This document shows, piece after piece, positions 41,204-49,030 of a stretch of DNA of 64,000 bases. Numbering within the stretch: position 1 is the first letter of the stretch; the number at the start of each line of letters is the position of its first letter. The translations under genes were made by a program, and so were the position numbers. The DNA comes from Prado023 sp963798745 (GTDB taxonomy: Bacteria; Actinomycetota; Actinomycetes; S36-B12; CAIYMF01), in NCBI GenBank assembly GCA_963798745.1, contig CAWCUF010000007.1, positions 124,001 to 188,000 on the forward strand, given 5' to 3'. Under the pieces are notes generated by a model. The model was not told where the DNA came from, ran no database searches, and worked only from the letters and a program-made list of their open reading frames with translations.

Positions 41204-42062
41204 GCCACTGTTCGGCGTCGTCGTCCTGACCATGGGCCAGCGTCCGGCGGATCTGCGCCGTGGACTGGACTCCGTGCTGGCCCAGGTGGGCGTGCGCACC
41301 GACATCGTCGTGGTCGGCAACGGCTGGGTGCCCACCGACCTGCCCGAGGGCGTGCGCGGGCATGCATTGGCGCAGAACGTCGGCATCCCGGCCGGTCGCA
41401 ACGCCGGGGTGGACCAGGTGTCTGGTGACCTGCTGTTCTTCCTCGACGATGATGCGGCGCTGGCCGCCCCCGACACCCTGGCCAGGTTCGCCGAAGCGTT
41501 CGCGGCGCGCTCGGAGATCGGGCTGATCCAGCCGCGAGTGGTCGACCCGAGTGGCCGGTCGGCACCGGGGCGGTGGGTGCCGCGGCTGCGCACCGGTGAC
41601 CCCGGTGAGCCCAGCCCGGCGACGTCGCTGTGGGAGGGGGCGGTGGCGATCCGCCGTGCGTTGTTCGACCAGGTCGGCGGCTGGCCGGGCCTGTTCTTCT
41701 ACGCCCACGAGGGCATCGAGCTCTGCTGGCGGGTCTGGGACGCCGGGTACCTGCCGTGGTACGCCGGGGACATCGAGATCCATCACCCGGTGATCGACCC
41801 GCGCCGGCACGAGGAGTTCTGGCACCTGAACGCCCGCAACCGGGTGCTGCTGGCCCGGCGCAACCTGCCCGCGGTGCTGCGGCCGGTCTACACGGGAACC
41901 TGGGCGGCGATCACTGTTGCTCGGGTGCGCGATCGTTCGGCGCGGCGGGCCTGGTGGGGTGGCTTCCGTGAGGGCTGGGCGATGGACCCGGGCGAGTGTC
42001 GGCCGATGCACTGGTCGGCGGTGTGGTCGATGACCCGCGCCGGGCGACCGCCGATCGTCTGA
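41193..42062 (+). CDS. Family 2 glycosyltransferase
   Basis: It is a 289-residue GT-A enzyme without long membrane helices. FGVVVLTMGQRPADLRRGLDSV at 7-28 starts the domain, LLFFLDDDAALAAPDTLARF near 85 holds the D-D-D metal site, and FFYAHEGIELCWRVWDAGY near 170 is the acceptor/catalytic E-x2-E-L-x-W-R. The family resembles rhamnosyl- or galactofuranosyl-transferase types, but donor is not determinable. It closes the coupled unit begun at 37523. After its stop a 180-nt gap precedes the decayed DUF222 gene. Confidence 0.88.
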   Translation: MSPEPLFGVVVLTMGQRPADLRRGLDSVLAQVGVRTDIVVVGNGWVPTDLPEGVRGHALAQNVGIPAGRNAGVDQVSGDLLFFLDDDAALAAPDTLARFAEAFAARSEIGLIQPRVVDPSGRSAPGRWVPRLRTGDPGEPSPATSLWEGAVAIRRALFDQVGGWPGLFFYAHEGIELCWRVWDAGYLPWYAGDIEIHHPVIDPRRHEEFWHLNARNRVLLARRNLPAVLRPVYTGTWAAITVARVRDRSARRAWWGGFREGWAMDPGECRPMHWSAVWSMTRAGRPPIV

Positions 42063-42198
42063 GGGTCTGCGCGCGGCACGGCTGGAGTTGAAAAGGGTCG
42101 CCCAGCGGTTCGGCCAGGTTGTCGAGTGCCCGATGGTTGCTGCTCCGGTCGCTATCCACAGGCTCGCCACGGTTGTTTGGGAGAGTGGCCACCCGTGA

Positions 42199-42204
42199 TA
42201 GGAT
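42199..42204 (+). promoter_or_regulatory. -10 box abutting the second SOS box
   Basis: TAGGAT directly precedes the LexA-like box without a gap, in the same geometry as the box upstream of 35717. Confidence 0.5.
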
Positions 42205-42220
42205 TCGAACACGTGTTCGG
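42205..42220 (+). promoter_or_regulatory. SOS/LexA-like box upstream of the decayed DUF222/HNH gene
   Basis: TCGAAC-ACGT-GTTCGG matches TCGAAC-N4-GTTCGA in 11 of 12 fixed positions, with a palindromic ACGT centre. The ATG is 21 nt downstream. Confidence 0.7.
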
Positions 42221-42241
42221 ATAGATGGGGGGGGTTGCGAG

Positions 42242-43138
42242 ATGGACACTGAGGGTCGAGCATCGGCGAGGTCTTCGTCGAGCCCGGGGGTGCTGGACCT
42301 GCGCGAACGCTGCGATGGGACCGAGGCGCGCACAACCGGATCGGCAGGCGGCTCGGACGAGGCATCCGGCTCGGACGGCGCAGGCCATTCGGACCAGGCA
42401 CGCCATTCGGGCGAGGTGGACGGCTGGGACCAGGCAGGCCAGTCGGGACCGCCCGACCAGCCTCAGGATGTGTCCCGCGCGGTGGCCGGTCTGCTGGTTG
42501 CTGTGCGGGCGCTCGTGACCGAGGGGGTCCTCCCGGTGGGCCTGGATACCGGGGATCGCCCGGTTGCTGACGTCAGCGCCCTGCTGGCGGCGTTGTGCCA
42601 GGTGGAGGCCGTTCAGCCCCGGAATTGGAGCGGGCCCCAGAACGGGGGCTGGCCCGGGCACAGGGGCTGGCCCGGAAACGGGAATCGGCTCCGGGACTGG
42701 GGCCGCAGAAGTCCTCAGCGCCACACCGGCCACTGGATCATGTGGCGGATCACGTGCCGGGACGAGTGCCGGAACCGGGGTCGGAGTCGGGCCCGGAACC
42801 GGTGCCGCGATCTCCGTGATGCTCACCGCCGACCTCGACGCGGTCACCGGCGATGGGTTCCGCCTCACCCAGGGCGACACCCGGTTCGTCCTCTGCGATC
42901 CGCACCTGACCACAGTGCTCACCGAAGCGGGCGAAGCCAGTGTCATGAAGCCCGACTGCGACCACCCCCACAGCCACGAACCTGACAACCACCACCCCGA
43001 CAGCCCCGACGACCCTCAACCTGACGGGCGCCCGCCACCACCCCCGCCAGCAACGGCGCGCCCTTCACCATCACCCACCGACCCCGACGCGACTGGGGCT
43101 CAGCCAGGTCGGGTCAGGTCAGGACACGTAGACCTTGA
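42242..43138 (+). pseudogene. Decayed DUF222/HNH gene
   Basis: This is a damaged copy of the 34116-35717 gene. The first frame codes EGVLPVGLDTGDRPVADV, which matches SMGLHAGDRPCADV of the intact gene, with a degenerate Ser/Asp/Ala-rich N-terminus. A second frame from about 42810 codes DLDAVTGDGFRLTQGDTRFVLCDP, matching the pre-linker part (LDHTTLGDPVWSTSRGHHLT, RFTACDPTLTS). The first frame resumes at about 43049 with NGAPFTITHRPRRDW, matching the intact C-terminus NHAPFTVTRTPRTRW. The HNH motif and much of DUF222 are gone, replaced by G/P/T-rich low-complexity sequence. At least two frame changes are needed. The SOS-type promoter is well kept. Confidence 0.75.
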
Positions 43139-46100
43139 CCCGCTTGGACCACTTCGACCAGCCTTGGGAGTTCTTCACACGGGCCGCGGCGTAGTACTTG
43201 CCCTTCTTCATGGTCTTCGTCGTGCAGGTGATCGACGTGGGCCCCGCGTAGCACGTGGCCTTCGACGATCCGCCCTTGGACTTCTTGTACAGGCGCGCCT
43301 TGTACGACTTGAGCGTGCTGTACCCGTTGAAAGTGGTCGGACGCCACGTGATGACGACCTTGCGCGCGCTGTCGGCCGCGGCACTGAGCACCTTCGGTGC
43401 GTAGGCCTTGCGCGGCGGGCCGGTCTTGATCCGTGGCCGGACCGTGAACGAGCCGTTGGCCGTCACCGTGGTCAGGTCGATGTAGTAGCTCGTGCGCTTC
43501 TTCAGCTTCTTCGTCCGGCAACTGGTGGCCGTGGCTGACGCGGTGCACTGTCCGACCAGGGAGCCTCCCGAGGACTTGGTGTACAGCCGCGCGACGTAGC
43601 CGGTGACGGCCGATCCGGGCGCCGGCCGATCCCAGCGCACCGTGACGCGCTTCTTCGAGTAGGTGCTCTGCGCGCTCGGGGCACCGGCCGGGGCTGCGCC
43701 CCGACGCGGGCTGGTGGCCGCACCTGTCCCGGCACGGTTGGTGGCGGTCACGTCGATGAAGTAGGGCGTGCCCTTGCTCAGCCCCGGGATCGTGCACGCC
43801 AGTGCCGTGCCCGTCGTGGTGCACCGGGCAACAGGCGTGCCCCCGGTAGCCGTGGTGTAGGCCGCAGCGGTGTAGGAGGTGACCGTGGCGCCGTTGGCTA
43901 CGGCGGCCGACCAGCGGACGTTCACGCTGCCGGCCCCGCCGGCCACGCTGACCCCACCCGGGGCGCTGGGTGCGGTGCGCGGGGCGCCCAGGACGCGCGG
44001 CGCTGACGGTGCCGACACCCCGATGGCGTTGCGCGCCACGACCTCGGCGTAGAACCGCCCGCCCAGGGGCAGTCGGGGGATGGTGCACGAGCGTGCGGAG
44101 CCGGTTGCGCTGCAGGTCCCGACCGCCCGGCCCCCGTTCGCGGCGTCGTAGGCGGTCGCGGTGTAGCCGGTGATGGCTGTTCCACCTCGGGAGATCGGTG
44201 CCCCCCAGTTGACGGTCAGGGAGGTGCCGCTGATCCGGGCGGTGATCCCGACCGGCTGGGTGGAGACCGCGGCGGGTCGCTGACCGCGACACGACACCCC
44301 GCCCCAGGCTTCGCAGTCGACCAGGGCCTTGTTCATGTTGGCCAGCTCGATCCGGTCACCACTGGCGGTGAACTTGGCCGTGCGGCCGGTGTAGTGCAGC
44401 GTCGCGCTGGCGGGCAGGTAGGTCGTCGGGTCCCCGGAGCGCACCCGCAGCGTCTGGCCGGCTGCGATCGTCGTCCCGCGCGGGAACACATGGTCCGGGG
44501 TGTCGGTGGCGCTGCGCGGGTTCTTGTCCCACAGTCCGTACCCGGTGAGGTCCACGGTGGCCCCCGAGACGTTGCGGATCCGGATCGTCTCGCGTGGGGC
44601 CCAGGCCGGGGACGCCGGCGTGGGCACCCCGGCAGCGGCCGGGACGCGCGCCTCCGCGGTCGGGGTGACCGACACGGGCTCCGACTCCGGGCTCGGCACG
44701 TCCCCGGCCAGCGCCCGGACGGTGAGCTGGTAGGTCGTGCCGTTCGCCAGACCGGCGATCACGCAGGAGGTGGGACCGGTGCTCGTCGCCTGGCAGGTCG
44801 CCGAACCGCCGACGCTCGTGGCGGTCGCGACGAACCCGCTGATCGGTGCACCCTCGACGGCCGCGCCGGGCGTCCAGGCCGCCACGACTGCTCCGTCCAG
44901 GGCGGTTGCCGAGGCCTCGATCGGCGCACTCGGCGCAGGGGGCGCGGGCGGGTCGGCCGGCGGCTCACCTGCGCCGGGAGCCGGGTCCTCGAGGGGGACG
45001 GGATCAGGGGCCGGCGCCACCGGCGAGACCCTCTTCGAAGGAGCCGACTGCACCGAGGTGCCGGCGCGGTTGGTCGCAGCGACCGTGACACGGTAGCCGG
45101 TGCCGTTGGCCAGGCCGCCGATCACGCAGGACTGCTCCGCCGCGAAGGTCGTGCACGTGCCCGCCGAACCGCCGCCGCCCTCGGTCGCCGAGGCGGTGTA
45201 GCGGGTGATCGGGGCGCCGTTGTCGCTGGCCGGCGGTGCCCACCGGGCGGCGATCGCGCCGTCACGGGCCACGCCGAGCACCCCGGTGGGGGGCTCGGGC
45301 GCGGTGTGTGCAGTCACCGGGCCCGTGGCCGGCGACGGATCGGACCAGCCCGCGGCGTTGCGCGCGGCCACGGTGACCGTGTACCTGGTGCCCGGGGTGA
45401 GGCCGGTCAGCGTGGTCGTGTTCTTCCTGGCAGGCACATCTCGCGAGGCGTTCGGTCCGGGCCCATCCGCCTTCACCCGGTACTCGATCACGCCGGCCTC
45501 GTTGCCCACCGAGGCCGGCGCCAGCCAGGTGACCCCGAGCGAGCCGTCCGCACCGGCTTCGACGTCCACCTGCCGGGGCGCGCTGGGCGGCTCCTGCCCG
45601 GTGTTCCAGTCCCCATCCTCGGGGGGCACGACGGCCAGCGCGCCGACCAGCGGGTCGCGGCAGTCGTCGGGGTTGCACGGATAGGGGAACCAGGCCCGCA
45701 GGTTGCCGGTCTGGTAGCGCCCCGCGTCATCCATCAGGTACGCGGCGTCGCCGGCGAACTGCGGGTTGTCCGCCGGCAGGTTGTCGAACCACTTGTCGTC
45801 CCCGGCGTAGAAGATGCCCTTGGCCGGGTCGTCGGTGCCGTTGGTCATCCGCAGCTCGATGCTGCCCCGGGCGGGCACCACGGCGTTGCTGGGGAACCGG
45901 TAGAGGTTCAGCGCGGAGTCGCGCAGGGTCCAGCGAGACAGCGAGATCGCGCTGGCGGCGTCGTTGAACACGAACACCTTCTCGTGGCCGTCGACCGACT
46001 GGTCCCAGGAGACCGACAGCCGCAGGGAGGCTGCCGGTGAGGTGCCGCAGTAGTTCTTCGACCACAGGCCCCGGCCGCCGGCCCGCGCGTCGTCGGCCAG

Positions 46101-46649
46101 GACCCGGTACTCCAGGTTGTGCGCCCACTCGGGGTTGTCGTCGAGCGTGGTGCGGTGCGGGAACCACAGGGCACGGCCGTCACTGACCAGTTGGCGGGCG
46201 GTGTCGAACCAGTTGCCCTCACCGTCCTGGGCGTAGATCGAGCGGACGACGCGGCCCCGCGCGGCGTCGTAGGAGGTGCTGTCCAGGGCGCGCAACTGCA
46301 GCGGCGTGCCGACCGGCGCCAGCGTGCGAAGCGCCGATTCGGCCTGGGCCGACCCGCACTGCTCGGGCTGGGAGCCGTGGTCGACCTCCGGGGCGTTGAT
46401 GCCGATGGTGCGCACCCGCTGGGTGCCCGTGTAGCGAGAGCTCGAGGTCTGGATGGACACCATGAGCGTGTCGCCGTCGAGGACGTTGCCCGCGAGCCCG
46501 GCCTCCCACGCGGACTCCAGCTCCGGGCCGGGGACCGTCCAGGTCGGTGCGCTGGCACCGGTGGCACCCTGGGCGCCCTGCACCGTTGTGGCCACGAGCA
46601 GCGCCGAGACGCCCACGGCGACCGATGTCCTCATCCGTGCGAACCCCAT
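43119..46649 (-). CDS. Secreted thermonuclease-type nuclease with LTD and Fn3 modules
   Basis: It is a 1176-residue secreted protein. An N-terminal signal peptide (ALLVATTVQGAQGA near 15-28) is followed by a staphylococcal-nuclease domain at about 40-205 (VLDGDTLMVSIQTSS, RVRTIGINAPEVDHG, RGRVVRSIYAQDGE), whose Asp and Arg positions fit active enzymes. A lamin-tail (LTD) domain follows, then three Fn3 modules, a second LTD (TIRIRNVSGATVDLTGYGL) near 665, and four more Fn3 modules. Each of the last ones pairs Cys residues (CTTTGTALAC, CTASATATSC). The final modules are Lys-rich, unlike the acidic N-half. Start ATG has GAGGAGAGGG; an internal Met five residues on is possible. It probably degrades extracellular DNA or RNA; the LTD/Fn3 part may bind wall or DNA. 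Confidence 0.82.
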   Translation of the reverse strand: MGFARMRTSVAVGVSALLVATTVQGAQGATGASAPTWTVPGPELESAWEAGLAGNVLDGDTLMVSIQTSSSRYTGTQRVRTIGINAPEVDHGSQPEQCGSAQAESALRTLAPVGTPLQLRALDSTSYDAARGRVVRSIYAQDGEGNWFDTARQLVSDGRALWFPHRTTLDDNPEWAHNLEYRVLADDARAGGRGLWSKNYCGTSPAASLRLSVSWDQSVDGHEKVFVFNDAASAISLSRWTLRDSALNLYRFPSNAVVPARGSIELRMTNGTDDPAKGIFYAGDDKWFDNLPADNPQFAGDAAYLMDDAGRYQTGNLRAWFPYPCNPDDCRDPLVGALAVVPPEDGDWNTGQEPPSAPRQVDVEAGADGSLGVTWLAPASVGNEAGVIEYRVKADGPGPNASRDVPARKNTTTLTGLTPGTRYTVTVAARNAAGWSDPSPATGPVTAHTAPEPPTGVLGVARDGAIAARWAPPASDNGAPITRYTASATEGGGGSAGTCTTFAAEQSCVIGGLANGTGYRVTVAATNRAGTSVQSAPSKRVSPVAPAPDPVPLEDPAPGAGEPPADPPAPPAPSAPIEASATALDGAVVAAWTPGAAVEGAPISGFVATATSVGGSATCQATSTGPTSCVIAGLANGTTYQLTVRALAGDVPSPESEPVSVTPTAEARVPAAAGVPTPASPAWAPRETIRIRNVSGATVDLTGYGLWDKNPRSATDTPDHVFPRGTTIAAGQTLRVRSGDPTTYLPASATLHYTGRTAKFTASGDRIELANMNKALVDCEAWGGVSCRGQRPAAVSTQPVGITARISGTSLTVNWGAPISRGGTAITGYTATAYDAANGGRAVGTCSATGSARSCTIPRLPLGGRFYAEVVARNAIGVSAPSAPRVLGAPRTAPSAPGGVSVAGGAGSVNVRWSAAVANGATVTSYTAAAYTTATGGTPVARCTTTGTALACTIPGLSKGTPYFIDVTATNRAGTGAATSPRRGAAPAGAPSAQSTYSKKRVTVRWDRPAPGSAVTGYVARLYTKSSGGSLVGQCTASATATSCRTKKLKKRTSYYIDLTTVTANGSFTVRPRIKTGPPRKAYAPKVLSAAADSARKVVITWRPTTFNGYSTLKSYKARLYKKSKGGSSKATCYAGPTSITCTTKTMKKGKYYAAARVKNSQGWSKWSKRVKVYVS

Positions 46650-46746
46650 GGGCCCCCACCCTCTCCTCGTTCAGCGTGCTGTGCGTCGTCTGTGCGTCGT
46701 ACTCCCACTGACCTGGTCGGCGGCCCCCGGGCCGGAGCGGGATCGA

Positions 46747-47439
46747 TCAGCGTGCGTTGGCCCGTTCCAGGTCGCCCTCGAAGTCCACCTCGACGGCGAA
46801 CAGGTCCGAGATGTCCACCGGGGTCACCTCGATGCCGTCGTGGGCGATGGCCAGCTCGAGCCCTCGCTCGAAGTAGTCCTGGTCCTCGCAGGTGTCGAGC
46901 TGACGGATCAGCGCCGCCTTGTCCTTGCCGCCGATCAGGTTGATGCCCACGGCCTCTCCGAGGCCGCCGGTCACCGTCTTGGACAGCTCGGCGACGTGGC
47001 CGCGGTCGTCGACGGTGTACTTGACCTCCTCCTCGGCCACGGTGGCGGTGTTGACCGCCACGGCCGAGCGTCCGGAGACGATGTAGGGAGTCAGGCGCTG
47101 GAGGATCACCTCGTCGAAGACGACGTCGCCGTTCATCCAGATCACCGAGCCCTCGTGCGAGGCGCGCAGCGCCTTGAGCAGCGACTTCGACGTGTTGGTC
47201 TGGTCGAAGTTCTCGTTGTAGACGAACACCGCGTCGGGCTGGTGCTCCATGATCAGGTCGAGCTTGAAGCCGACCACGATGGTGATCTTCACGTCCGCGC
47301 CGAAGACCCGGCGGATGTTGGCGACCTGCTGTTCCATGATGGTCTCGCCGGTCTTCAGACGGGTCAGCGGCTTGGGGAACGGTCGGCCCAGCCGCGTGCC
47401 CATTCCGGCGGCGAGGATGGTGACCTGGACCTGGGACAT
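46747..47439 (-). CDS. LicC/RmlA-type nucleotidyltransferase
   Basis: It is a 230-residue enzyme. VTILAAGMGTRLGRPFPKPL at 6-25 is the N-terminal G-x-G-T-R nucleotide loop with the Lys of PKPL. VIWMNGDVVFDEVILQRL near 98 has the metal-binding N-G-D, and VGINLIGGKDK near 165 a further conserved block. The closest group activates phosphocholine, sugar or polyol phosphates with CTP or UTP (LicC and related); which alcohol is not clear. It could supply CDP-alcohol to the phosphotransferases at 38.5-41 kb. ATG follows a GAGGAG. It is in the same orientation as the TagB-like gene downstream in sequence (47633). Confidence 0.82.
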   Translation of the reverse strand: MSQVQVTILAAGMGTRLGRPFPKPLTRLKTGETIMEQQVANIRRVFGADVKITIVVGFKLDLIMEHQPDAVFVYNENFDQTNTSKSLLKALRASHEGSVIWMNGDVVFDEVILQRLTPYIVSGRSAVAVNTATVAEEEVKYTVDDRGHVAELSKTVTGGLGEAVGINLIGGKDKAALIRQLDTCEDQDYFERGLELAIAHDGIEVTPVDISDLFAVEVDFEGDLERANAR

Positions 47440-47632
47440 GGATGCTCCTCATACGGCTGCGCAGGGCAGCCTGCTCGTGCCGCGGGGCGGCCGGTTGTCA
47501 CTGTCTCAGGCCGCATTGTCGCAGGGGGTCCATCGGGCATCCCGGCACGACGCTTTAGGAACTGCGTAGCCGAACCTTGAGGGAGCCCCGGCACCCTGCC
47601 CGTGCCCCACGTCGCCGGGGCCGTCGGGACGG

Positions 47633-48952
47633 TCAGCCCTCGACGGGCCAGATCCCGTGCTCGGCCAGCCGTCTGGTCGCGGTGAGGCCGCTGCGGTGCT
47701 CATCGATGGCGGTCAGCAGCGCCTCGTGGAACTTTCGGGTGCTGTCCCCCGGCGCGGCATCGTCGAAGTAGAAGGCGCGCAGTCGGGCACGTGGGGCGGC
47801 GAACCGGTCCTGGTCCAGCAGCGCGGCGATGTCCGCGCCGGCGGTGCCCACGCTGCTGGCGTCGATGACGTGCGCGGCGGCGGCGATCGGCGCCTCCCGC
47901 AGCAGGCCCGCGCGGTCGGTGCGCCGGTCGGTCAGCACGATGGGTGCCTCGACCCGGGAGTAGAGGAAGTCCAGCCCGACGCTGGAGACGTCGGAGACCA
48001 GCAGGTCCACCCGAGGGAACAGCGCGAGGATGTCCCCGGCCGCCTCGTAGCGGTGCCCGGCGCTCGGGTCAGCCGTGGCCGCAGCACTGATGCGGGCCAC
48101 GATCTGGGCGTGTGCGGCGGCGATCGCGGGCACCGCGCTGAGCACCACGCGCGGGTGCGGCTTGTAGATCACCCGAACGTCGGGGATCGCCAGCAGGGCG
48201 TCGATCAGGCTGCGGCCGTACTCGTCCAGGGACGTGAAGTTGTTCATCTCGTCCTCGCCCTCCCACGTGGGGGCGTAGAGGACGGTGCGTCGGGTGCTCG
48301 GCGGCAGGGTCGGGGCCGGGTCGAGGTCCAGTTGGGGGCGCCCGACCCTGACCAGCGTCGACTCGTCGAGTTCGACCAGGGCGGCGCGGTGTCGGCGGAT
48401 GGCCGCCTCGCCGGCCACGAACACCCGGTCGTAGGCCTTGGCCTGGTTGGACACCATCGACACCTTGTCCGACTCGCCGTGGTTGACGTGGATGTGGGTG
48501 GCGTCGGCCCAGACCAGGGACTGGAAGTTCCGCAGGCCGTTGTTGGGGTAGATGATCGCCTTGGGCTCCAGGACCCGGTAGAGGTCCATCAGCGAGGGGA
48601 AGGCGACCGCCAGGAAGCTGGGTGCGGGCAGGTCCATGCCCATCAGCGCGGTCCACGACGAGCGTGCGCGGGTGACGATGCCGAAGTTCAGGTCCCCGCT
48701 GTGGGCTGCGATCACCGGCAGCCACTGCTCGATCTGGTAGATCTTCGACACGGTGTCCGGGAAGTAGAACAGCGCATCCACCTGCGGCGCCCGCCAGCCG
48801 TTGCGCAGCAGCGAGGAGGCGTCGATGGACTCGCCACGCGGTTCGACCTCGCCCTCGATCACCGCCCGGGCGCTGAGCCGGGTCCCCGCCTGGGTCAGCC
48901 GCCAACCGGCTGCGTTGGTGGCGCGCAGCCCCCAGGACCTGACCTTGCCCAT
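47633..48952 (-). CDS. CDP-glycerol:glycerophosphotransferase family protein, second copy
   Basis: It is a 439-residue protein related in fold to the 36117 gene but strongly diverged. IYPNNGLRNFQSLVWADATHIHVNHGESDK near 140-170 has the HxNHGES-type pocket in place of QTWHGTP. VLYAPTWEGEDE near 227 and LLVSDVSSVGLDFLYS near 335 (D-V-S-S-V) are the donor-site motifs. ATG at 48952 has an AGGGAAGGG ribosome binding site; the GTG at 49006 is 18 codons upstream. It may transfer a different alcohol phosphate, since the two copies differ in the donor motif. It is convergent with no neighbour; NTase gene lies 193 nt downstream. Confidence 0.8.
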   Translation of the reverse strand: MGKVRSWGLRATNAAGWRLTQAGTRLSARAVIEGEVEPRGESIDASSLLRNGWRAPQVDALFYFPDTVSKIYQIEQWLPVIAAHSGDLNFGIVTRARSSWTALMGMDLPAPSFLAVAFPSLMDLYRVLEPKAIIYPNNGLRNFQSLVWADATHIHVNHGESDKVSMVSNQAKAYDRVFVAGEAAIRRHRAALVELDESTLVRVGRPQLDLDPAPTLPPSTRRTVLYAPTWEGEDEMNNFTSLDEYGRSLIDALLAIPDVRVIYKPHPRVVLSAVPAIAAAHAQIVARISAAATADPSAGHRYEAAGDILALFPRVDLLVSDVSSVGLDFLYSRVEAPIVLTDRRTDRAGLLREAPIAAAAHVIDASSVGTAGADIAALLDQDRFAAPRARLRAFYFDDAAPGDSTRKFHEALLTAIDEHRSGLTATRRLAEHGIWPVEG

Positions 48953-49030
48953 ACCGTGTCCCTTCCCTGGGCGGGCTTCGCCCGTCGTATGAGGATTCTG
49001 CCGCACCGTCGGTCTCCGGCACGGTCCCGG

